A DNA stretch of 19,179 nt from BS750m-G62 sp964577175. GTDB lineage: Bacteria; Planctomycetota; Phycisphaerae; FEN-1346. The DNA is taken from NCBI GenBank assembly GCA_964577175.1, contig CAZNYC010000077.1, forward strand, positions 1 through 19,179, given 5' to 3'. The notes under the pieces were generated by a model. It did not search any database. It saw only the letters and a list, made by a program, of their open reading frames with translations, and was not told where the DNA came from. Made by a program: the position numbers and the translations under genes. Below, piece after piece: positions 12,516 to 18,349 of this stretch. The stretch's first letter is position 1. Each line of letters starts with the position of its first letter.

Positions 12516-14711
12516 TCACCCGCGCTGCCTGGCCGCCGCCGCGCGCGCGGTGAAGGCTTCCGTCGCCTCGCGCGTCTCGCGGACGAAACTGTTGTCGTCG
12601 ATCGTGCCGATCACGGCCGCCATCTCCTCGTCCGTTTCGTAGACCATGCGCCGGAAGGGGCTCTCGAAATCCTTCTTGCGGGTGGCGTAGACCTCGCCGG
12701 CGATCTCGTGCTGGACCTCGGCCGCGCGGTCGAGCGCCTCGGCCCACGCCTCGGCGGTCAGGGTCTCCAGGCCCAGGAGGTCGCGGAGCGTGGCGAAGGC
12801 GTGCCGCTGCTTCGCCTCGGGGTAGGCGGCCCAGAGGGCGTCGTACGCCTCGTGGATGGCGGTCCAGGAGTCGAGGTCGCCGCTGCGGATGCGGTCGCGG
12901 AGGGCGTCGACGTCCTCCCGCCGCATGAGTTGGCCCCCCAGGTTCATCCAGCGGGTGTCGCGCGGCCCGTCGAGGGCGTCGGCCATGGCGGCGAGACGTG
13001 CGTCCGGACGGGCGTCCATCCAGTCCAGCAGGTTCTTGACGGCGTAGTAGGTGAGCATGCGGCCGTAGGCGTCGTAGCCCTCGCGGACCTTCAGGACGAC
13101 GACGGGGCGGCGGCTGTGCTCGACGCCGTCGGCCCGGACCTCCAGGTTCGCCAGGGCGTCGGCGGGACCCGCGAGCAGGTCCCGGCCTCGGGCGGCCAGG
13201 GCGTCGTCGTCGAGGTCGGCGGCGGCCTCGCCCCCGGCGGCGCGGGCCGTCCAGATCTCGAGCAGGCGGCGGCCGGCGAACATCTCCTCGGCCGTGTCGG
13301 GCGCCAGCGAATCGAACTCGATGTTCTGGACCTTCAGGCCACGCTTGTCGCGCTTGCCGAACTTCCACGTGTTCCGGGCCAGGGCGTACATGTTATACAG
13401 CCACCAGTACGCGGGCATGAGTTGGAGGCGGCCGGCCGCCTCGTCCTGCGAGACGAGGCAGAAGGGCAGGGGGACGTTCAGTTCGGCCGGGTAATCCCCC
13501 TTGGCGATGAGGCAGAACGAGGCGAACTTGCTGTTGTGTTTCAGGCTGACGCACAGGCCGGGCCAGAAGCCGCGCCCGGCGTGGATTTCGCCGTCGGGGG
13601 CCCGGCTGTTGTGGTTCGACCCGATGGTGGCGCAGGCGGCGATGTTCGACTGGCCCATGACCATCGAGGCGATGAGGAACGAGTTGTTGTGGTGCTGCTC
13701 GTGGGCCGGGAAGATGAGGTTGTTCAGGATCTCGCAGCACGAGACGGTGGAGTTCGCCCCGAGGCAGGAGTGGATGAGCCGGGCGCCGTACTTCAGGTTC
13801 GAGTTCTCGCCCAGGACGAACCGGACGGCCTTGCATCCGTAGAAGATGTGGCACCCGCGGCCGATGATGCCGTTGACGAGTTCCACGCCCTCGCCGATCT
13901 GGCTGGGCTCGTCCGGGCTGGAGTTGATGGTCAGGTTCTTGAGTTTGTTGGCGCCCTTGGCGTAGACGCAGGGCCCGATGCGGCAGTCCTTGATGATGCG
14001 GGAGTTCTTGATGACGCACTCATCGCCCACGGTGCCGTAGAAGCCGCGGCGGGGGTCGAACGCCCGCTGGGTGATCTCGCCGAGGCGGGCCGCCAGGGCC
14101 TTGTCGTCCGGAAAGCGGGCCCACAGGGTGGCGTCGGCGGCGATCATGCCGTCGAACGCTAACACGGATCGGCCGCCCGCCTCGTTCACCAGGTCGAGCC
14201 AGACACGGACCTCTTCCTCCTCGCCTTCCTTGACGATGCCGTTGCCGAACTTGGCGTGGTTCGTGCAGGACATCTCGTCGATGTTGGCCAGGATGACCCG
14301 GTGGCCGATGATGTAGTAGGCCAGGTAATCGACGTTGTGGACGGCCACGTTGTCGCCGAGGTCGCAGGAGATGATGCGGCTGTTCGTCAGGCCCACGGGC
14401 ACCGTCAGGTCGTGGTGGCGGAGGTAGACGTGCTCCAGTCGCCCGATGCGCACGAGTCCGTGGAACTCGCAGTTGCGGACGTGGGTGGCGTCGAACTCGT
14501 CCGTAACGAGGATGTCGTCCCAGTTGTCGCAGACGTTGCCGTTCTTGACGAGGGTCTCGATTTCCTCGGCCCGCAGGCCGCGCCATTCGGACGGGTCGCG
14601 GTCGCTCTGCCGGTTGCGGAGGTAGTACTCGTCGCAGCCCTCGGGGACGTGCGGCCCGTCGATGAAGTTCCGACCGAGGGACCCGGCCGGCAGGACCTGG
14701 GTATCGTTCAT
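12516..14711 (-). CDS. DUF4954 family protein with left-handed beta-helix core
   Basis: A 731-residue cytoplasmic protein matching my recollection of DUF4954, found in Bacteroidetes, spirochetes and planctomycetes. ATG 14711 (MNDTQVLPAGSLGRNF) follows GGAG by 7 bases. Residues about 75-400 show irregular hexapeptide-type rungs (VRNCEFHGLVRIGRLEHVYL; IKNSRIIKDCRIGPCVY; IGEGVELVNGIIGRGCHIF; ILNNLIFPAHEQHHNNSFLI), typical of left-handed beta-helix sugar-nucleotide acyl- or nucleotidyl-transferases. Conserved-looking segments are HEQHHNNSFLIASMVMGQSN and ATIGSNHNSRAPDGE. The C-terminal 300 residues are mostly helical. The function of the family is not known to me. Its position directly after nagB (146-base repeat-filled gap) hints at aminosugar metabolism. 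Confidence 0.9.
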   Translation of the reverse strand: MNDTQVLPAGSLGRNFIDGPHVPEGCDEYYLRNRQSDRDPSEWRGLRAEEIETLVKNGNVCDNWDDILVTDEFDATHVRNCEFHGLVRIGRLEHVYLRHHDLTVPVGLTNSRIISCDLGDNVAVHNVDYLAYYIIGHRVILANIDEMSCTNHAKFGNGIVKEGEEEEVRVWLDLVNEAGGRSVLAFDGMIAADATLWARFPDDKALAARLGEITQRAFDPRRGFYGTVGDECVIKNSRIIKDCRIGPCVYAKGANKLKNLTINSSPDEPSQIGEGVELVNGIIGRGCHIFYGCKAVRFVLGENSNLKYGARLIHSCLGANSTVSCCEILNNLIFPAHEQHHNNSFLIASMVMGQSNIAACATIGSNHNSRAPDGEIHAGRGFWPGLCVSLKHNSKFASFCLIAKGDYPAELNVPLPFCLVSQDEAAGRLQLMPAYWWLYNMYALARNTWKFGKRDKRGLKVQNIEFDSLAPDTAEEMFAGRRLLEIWTARAAGGEAAADLDDDALAARGRDLLAGPADALANLEVRADGVEHSRRPVVVLKVREGYDAYGRMLTYYAVKNLLDWMDARPDARLAAMADALDGPRDTRWMNLGGQLMRREDVDALRDRIRSGDLDSWTAIHEAYDALWAAYPEAKQRHAFATLRDLLGLETLTAEAWAEALDRAAEVQHEIAGEVYATRKKDFESPFRRMVYETDEEMAAVIGTIDDNSFVRETREATEAFTARAAAARQRG

Positions 14712-14731
14712 GGGTGGTCTCCGGTGGACGT

Positions 14732-14763
14732 GGGCGCGGCGGGCAGGACGGCCCACCGCGCCC
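14732..14763. repeat. Family A variant with CAGGACG core
   Basis: Arms GGGCGCGGCGGGC and GCCCACCGCGCCC (one C/A mismatch) around AGGACG. It has the family A outer stem with another core. It lies about 20 bases upstream of the DUF4954 start, within the untranslated region. Confidence 0.75.
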
Positions 14764-14780
14764 GTCGATGCTCATGCGCC

Positions 14781-14820
14781 GACGAACGCACCGGGCAAGG
14801 CCGGCGGCTAAATGTGGCGC
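14781..14820. repeat. 40-base dispersed repeat, copy 1 (joined to family A)
   Basis: Runs from GACGAACGCACCG to ATGTGGCGC. It matches 15730-15769 at 35 of 40 positions. It runs directly into the family A hairpin at 14817-14844. Confidence 0.85.
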
Positions 14821-14844
14821 GGCGGGTCTCCGCACCCGCCGCGC
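14817..14844. repeat. Family A palindromic repeat, copy 3
   Basis: Perfect arms GCGCGGCGGGT and ACCCGCCGCGC around CTCCGC, 13 bases beyond the nagB stop codon on the minus strand. Confidence 0.9.
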
Positions 14845-14857
14845 GATGCGCCATGCG

Positions 14858-15631
14858 TCACTCGCCTTCCATCTGCCTGGCGATCCAGTCGTAATACTCG
14901 CGCATCGTCAACGTCGCCGCCGCCGCTTCATCGCAAAAGACGAGCGTCTCGGGGTGCCACTGCAGCGCGCTGGCCGTGTTCATGCTCGTGACGGGTCCCT
15001 CGACGGCCGCGGCGAGGGCGTCGGCCTTGTTGGCGCCGCTTACGACCATGACGCACGTGCGGGCCTCCAGGATGGTGCCCACGCCCATCGAAATGGCGGA
15101 GGTGGGCACGTCCTCGGCCTTCTCGAAGAAGCGGGCGTTGTCCTCGATGGTCTGCTTCGTGAGGTACACCCGCCGCGTGCGGGAGCCCAGGCTGCTGCCC
15201 GGCTCGTTGAACGCGATGTGCCCGTCGCTGCCGATGCCGAGGACCTGGAGGTCGATGCCCCCCGCCTCCAGGATCATCTTCTCGTACTGGGTGCAGAACG
15301 TCCGCCAGTCCTCGTCCGTGCCGGAGGGCACGTGCGTCCGGTCCGTCGGCACGTTGATGTGGTCGAAGAGATTCTCGTTCATGAAGTGGCGGTACGACTG
15401 CGGATGGTCGCCCGCCAGGCCGCAGTACTCGTCCAGGTTGAACGTGGTGACCTTGGAGAAGTCGAGCCCCTCCTCCTTGTGCAGGCGGATGAGGTCGGTG
15501 TACAGGCCCAGGGGGCTGGACCCCGTCGCGAAGCCGAGGACGGCGTCGGGCTTGGCGCGGACGAGGTCGGCCACGACGGCGGCGGCCTTGCGGCTGAGGG
15601 TTTCATAATCCGGGCAGACGAATACGTCCAT
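14858..15631 (-). CDS. nagB: Glucosamine-6-phosphate deaminase
   Basis: A 257-residue NagB/6-phosphogluconolactonase-family enzyme converting glucosamine-6-phosphate to fructose-6-phosphate and ammonia. ATG 15631 (MDVFVCPDYE) has AAAGGAG five bases upstream; the longer frame to 15772 only translates a repeat. The phosphate loop is LGFATGSSPLGLY (32-44). NLDEY carries Asp67, equivalent to the catalytic Asp72 of E. coli NagB. GIGSDGHIAFNEPGSS carries Asp136, His138 and Glu143, equivalent to 141, 143 and 148. SMGVGTILEA is also typical. All catalytic positions are present. Length is close to the usual 240-266. It precedes DUF4954 on the same strand. Likely role: feeding hexosamines from polysaccharide or cell-wall turnover into glycolysis. 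Confidence 0.95.
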   Translation of the reverse strand: MDVFVCPDYETLSRKAAAVVADLVRAKPDAVLGFATGSSPLGLYTDLIRLHKEEGLDFSKVTTFNLDEYCGLAGDHPQSYRHFMNENLFDHINVPTDRTHVPSGTDEDWRTFCTQYEKMILEAGGIDLQVLGIGSDGHIAFNEPGSSLGSRTRRVYLTKQTIEDNARFFEKAEDVPTSAISMGVGTILEARTCVMVVSGANKADALAAAVEGPVTSMNTASALQWHPETLVFCDEAAAATLTMREYYDWIARQMEGE

Positions 15632-15678
15632 GGGTGCTCCTTTCAGGATCGTGGCGCTTGCGTGGCCTACAATTTCCC

Positions 15679-15706
15679 GCGCGGCGGGTCTCCGGACCCG
15701 CCGCGC
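15679..15706. repeat. Family A palindromic repeat, copy 4
   Basis: Perfect arms GCGCGGCGGGT / ACCCGCCGCGC with core CTCCGG, upstream of nagB. It lies about 50 bases before the nagB ATG and could interfere with or insulate its promoter. Confidence 0.9.
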
Positions 15707-15729
15707 CAACCTTTGTCGGTTCGCGGCAC

Positions 15730-15769
15730 GACGAACGCGCCGACCAAGGTCGGCGGCTAGATGTGGCGC
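15730..15769. repeat. 40-base dispersed repeat, copy 2
   Basis: GACGAACGCGCCG to ATGTGGCGC, 35/40 identical to 14781-14820. The central palindrome is CCGACC-AA-GGTCGG. Compared with copy 1, one stem pair has changed from G-C to A-T on both sides, which suggests the hairpin is maintained. Confidence 0.85.
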
Positions 15770-15787
15770 CACCGCTCACGGTCAGCC

Positions 15788-15862
15788 GCCCTGCTTGCAG
15801 GGCGCATATCGCGCGGTGCCCAGTCTTGGGCACCGCGCGGCGGGCAAGACCGCCCGCCGCGC
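15788..15862. repeat. Cluster of three back-to-back hairpins
   Basis: GCCCTGC-TT-GCAGGGC (15788-15803), then GCGCGGTGCCC-AGTCTT-GGGCACCGCGC (15811-15838), then GCGCGGCGGGC-AAGACC-GCCCGCCGCGC (15835-15862). The last two share four bases and the family A outer stem, but have CTTG/CAAG cores like family B. They lie just beyond the stop codon of the flavodoxin gene on the minus strand. Confidence 0.85.
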
Positions 15863-15869
15863 GAATCCC

Positions 15870-16349
15870 TCATCCCCGCAGGGCGACGGCGAGGTCGGCG
15901 ACGTTGCGGCCGAGTTTGCGGCACTCGCCGACGGCCCGCTCGTCCGGCCCGCCGAGGGCCACCGGGCCGTAATGGTCCCGTTGGGCCGTGCCCCGTATGA
16001 CCATGCCGTGGATGAGCATCGCCTGGAGGATGGACATCAGGCACGTTTCGTTGCCGCCCGCCAGGTTCCCCGCGCTGGTGAAGGCCCCGCCGACCCGCCC
16101 TTCGAGTTGGCCCTGGAGGACGACGCTGGCGTCGAAGAGGGCCTTGACCTCGGCCGCCATCTGGCCGTAGTAGGTCGGGCTGCCGACGATGAGGGCGTCG
16201 TAATCGGCCAGGCGCTTGGGCGGCACCTGGTCGACGGGCCTGGCGTCGACCTCGGCGCCGGCCACCTCGCGGGCGCCGTCGGCCACGTGGCCGGCCATCG
16301 CCTCGGTGTTGCCGCTGCGCGAGAAGTACGTGACGAGAATTCGGGTCAT
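15870..16349 (-). CDS. WrbA-like flavodoxin / NAD(P)H:quinone oxidoreductase
   Basis: A 159-residue flavodoxin-fold protein. ATG 16349 has CGGAGGAA upstream. The FMN phosphate-binding loop is YFSRSGNTEAMA at residues 8-19. The second loop, GSPTYYGQMAAEVKALFD, and the third, GGAFTSAGNLAGGNETCLMSILQAMLIHGMVIRG, closely follow the WrbA pattern (GSPTRFGNM..., FTSTGTQHGGQETT..., HHGMV). WrbA proteins reduce quinones by two electrons to protect against oxidative stress. At 159 residues it is shorter than the usual 190-200, lacking some of the WrbA loop insertions, so plain flavodoxin-family reductase is the safer name. No redox partner gene is adjacent. Confidence 0.88.
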   Translation of the reverse strand: MTRILVTYFSRSGNTEAMAGHVADGAREVAGAEVDARPVDQVPPKRLADYDALIVGSPTYYGQMAAEVKALFDASVVLQGQLEGRVGGAFTSAGNLAGGNETCLMSILQAMLIHGMVIRGTAQRDHYGPVALGGPDERAVGECRKLGRNVADLAVALRG

Positions 16350-16401
16350 GGCGGGTTCCTCCGGTTCGGGGCCGGCACGTGCACGTCGTCAGAACGTTGC
16401 C

Positions 16402-16429
16402 GCGCGGTGGCCCTCCGCACCCACCGCGC
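16402..16429. repeat. Family A palindromic repeat, copy 5
   Basis: Arms GCGCGGTGG / CCACCGCGC with inner CCCTCCGCAC (slightly diverged core). It lies upstream of the flavodoxin gene in a 404-base divergent intergenic region that otherwise holds an AT-rich palindrome and a family C repeat but no gene. Confidence 0.8.
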
Positions 16430-16433
16430 CGCG

Positions 16434-16447
16434 CAGTATGAATACTG
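16434..16447. promoter_or_regulatory. AT-rich 14-base palindrome, possible operator
   Basis: CAGTAT-GA-ATACTG, a perfect 6-bp dyad in an otherwise very GC-rich region between divergent genes, 85 bases upstream of the flavodoxin start. It looks like a helix-turn-helix repressor site, but no regulator is nearby. Confidence 0.3.
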
Positions 16448-16521
16448 TGATACCGCGGGGCGCCTTGCGACGCAAGTGGTTGTGGTCCCCATGTGCGCCC
16501 CGCGGCGCCGCACGGGAGGTT

Positions 16522-16654
16522 GTCATTCCTGGCGAGCGAAGCGAGTCGAGGAATCTCGCCGTGGCTGTTGGTCTTGCCGAGGGTGTTCACGACGAGATCT
16601 CTCCGCTCGCCGCCGACCTCGCACAGGCGAGGTCGGCGACTCGGTCGAGATGAC
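16522..16654. repeat. Family C MITE-like repeat, copy 3
   Basis: Begins GTCATTC and ends GAGATGAC, with internal GAATCTCGCCGTGG matching copy 2. The right half contains the hairpin GCCGACCTCGC / GCGAGGTCGGC. It is a diverged, longer copy about 100 bases upstream of the LRR gene. Confidence 0.8.
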
Positions 16655-16753
16655 ATTCGGCCGCTCCGCCCCGTTTCTCCGAATTCGGTTGCTATCGGAA
16701 CGGGGCGGGGATAGCCTGCGTCTATCCACGATTCCGCGCGAAAGGGCCGTGCC

Positions 16754-18208
16754 ATGTCCCTCCGCCGCCCCCATTTTTCCGTGCTTGCCCTCGTGCTGGC
16801 CGCAGGCCTCTGCCCCTCGTGTGCCGACGTGGGCGAGGACGCCTGGCAGCCACCGGGCATCGTCCGCATCGAGGGGGCGGCCGGCGCCACCAGCGTTTCG
16901 CCGATGTACGGCACGGTCTTCGGCCGCATCATCGAGAAAGACGGCAAGGACGATATGCCGCTCCAGGCCCTCGACGCCGCCACGTACGTCCTCGTCCGGC
17001 CGGGCGAACTCGTTTCTCTGATCGATGGCATGCCGTTTCCTTACGCCGCCGGCGACGGAACGAGGCTCTCTGTCCGGGGCGACAGGGATCGAGTGCTGTT
17101 GGGCGGGCAGGGGATTGCGATCAGACTTTCGAGTTCCGAGTCCCGGACGTGGCTGGCTGAGGCGCCGGAGGCGGACCTGGCCGCCGTCCGCATGATCCAC
17201 GTGGGGGAGGTGGCATCGGAGGAGGGCGACGCCGAGGCGGCCACCGCCGCGACCCGCCAGGCGCTGGCGCGCCTCGCCAAGGTCAATCCGCGTGTGGGCG
17301 TGGCGCTGGAAGACGGGGGGCCGCTCGCGATGGTGCTGGAGCAGTTCGATCCCCCGTGGCTTTCACTCGACGGCCTCGTGCCGGGCGCCGACCTCCAGGA
17401 CCGCCTGGCCGCCGAGCCCCATCTGCATACCCTGCTGATGAAGGCCGACGCAGAGGGCGGCCTGGGGTTTCTCGCTCGCCTGTCGCGGCTGCGGACCCTC
17501 TTCCTCACGGAGTGGAAAGGCGAGGACGAGGAGGCCCCGCCGCCCACCCTGCCGACGATGCCGTCGCTGCGGACGCTTGTCCTTTTCGCCGCCGACATCA
17601 CGGACCTCGCCCCCATCGGCACACAGCCGAGCCTGGAGGAACTCGTCATCGCCCTGTCTGAGGACCTGGCGGACCTGGGGCGCCTGTCGCAGATGCCCGG
17701 CCTGCGGGCCCTCGTGCTCGCCAAGTGCGAGGCGGTGACCGACCTCTCGGCGCTGGCGTCGCTTCGGAACCTGCAATGGCTCGGCCTGCCGCCGGCCACC
17801 TCGCAGGAGGAGTTCGCCCGTATCTGTACGGATCACCCGGGCCTCGTGGTGCTCCAGGCCGATACGTGCAAACTGGTGTCGGACCTTTCGCCCGTGAAGG
17901 GCCTGCGGCGGCTCCAGGTCCTGACGGTGTCGAGCCCCGTGATGCTCGAGCCGCTGACGCAGCCCATGCCGCTCCGGCTGCTGGGGCTGGGGTCCGTCAA
18001 GGATGACGAAGGCGACGCGCCCGCCGCAGAGAAGCGGCTGACGGAGACGCTCGTCAAGGTGATGGAGGCGAACCCGGACCTGGCGGTGGTCCAGGTCTCG
18101 CCGCTGTGCCTGGGGTCGGGGTGGATTCTGCTGCTCGTCCCGGCGACGGCGGCGGCGTGGTGGCTGGCGCGGCGGCGGAGGTCCGGAACGGTCGGCCGCC
18201 ATGGCTGA
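16754..18208 (+). CDS. Exported leucine-rich-repeat protein with C-terminal membrane anchor
   Basis: A 484-residue protein. ATG 16754 follows AAAGGG by 7 bases. The N-terminus is a signal peptide (RRPHFSVLALVLAAGLCPSC); the two Cys do not form a clean lipobox. Residues about 200-420 contain leucine-rich repeats: LHTLLM, LRTLFLT, LRTLVLFAADITDLAPIG, LEELVIALSEDLADLGRL, LRALVLAKCEAVTDLSAL, LQWLGLPP, LQVLTVSS. These have the internalin-like 'L..L.L..C..VTDLS.L' form common in planctomycetes. The C-terminus has a single transmembrane helix (GWILLLVPATAAAWWLA) and an RRRR stop-transfer, so the repeat domain would face outside. It is followed after 141 bases by a CPBP protease gene. Role unknown; protein-protein recognition is likely. 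Confidence 0.85.
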   Translation: MSLRRPHFSVLALVLAAGLCPSCADVGEDAWQPPGIVRIEGAAGATSVSPMYGTVFGRIIEKDGKDDMPLQALDAATYVLVRPGELVSLIDGMPFPYAAGDGTRLSVRGDRDRVLLGGQGIAIRLSSSESRTWLAEAPEADLAAVRMIHVGEVASEEGDAEAATAATRQALARLAKVNPRVGVALEDGGPLAMVLEQFDPPWLSLDGLVPGADLQDRLAAEPHLHTLLMKADAEGGLGFLARLSRLRTLFLTEWKGEDEEAPPPTLPTMPSLRTLVLFAADITDLAPIGTQPSLEELVIALSEDLADLGRLSQMPGLRALVLAKCEAVTDLSALASLRNLQWLGLPPATSQEEFARICTDHPGLVVLQADTCKLVSDLSPVKGLRRLQVLTVSSPVMLEPLTQPMPLRLLGLGSVKDDEGDAPAAEKRLTETLVKVMEANPDLAVVQVSPLCLGSGWILLLVPATAAAWWLARRRRSGTVGRHG

Positions 18209-18247
18209 GGCGGGGTCCCGAACGGGGGATGCTGGTTCAGGAACCGA

Positions 18248-18275
18248 GCGCGGTGGGTCTCCGAACCCACCGCGC
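18248..18275. repeat. Family A palindromic repeat, copy 6
   Basis: Perfect arms GCGCGGTGGGT / ACCCACCGCGC with core CTCCGA. It lies 40 bases after the LRR gene. In this copy both sides carry the T/A variant, so the stem stays fully paired. Confidence 0.9.
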
Positions 18276-18304
18276 ACCGACAATGGTGAATGTGAGCGCG
18301 ATGC

Positions 18305-18332
18305 GCGCGGCGGGTACGGAGACCCGCCGCGC
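18305..18332. repeat. Family A palindromic repeat, copy 7
   Basis: Perfect arms GCGCGGCGGGT / ACCCGCCGCGC around ACGGAG-type core, in the opposite orientation to copy 6 and 29 bases after it. It lies just upstream of the CPBP gene start. Confidence 0.9.
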
Positions 18333-18349
18333 TTCCCTCGGAGCGTATC

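Noticed and set aside
12384..14162. A 592-codon plus-strand frame opposite DUF4954
   Set aside because: Mirror of a coding strand with no family resemblance.
15632..15772. A 47-codon N-terminal extension of nagB
   Set aside because: It translates palindromic repeats, and AAAGGAG precedes ATG 15631.
12..18332. Family A hairpins as a CRISPR array
   Set aside because: Copies are spread over 19 kb with no regular spacing or unique short spacers, and no cas genes are visible.
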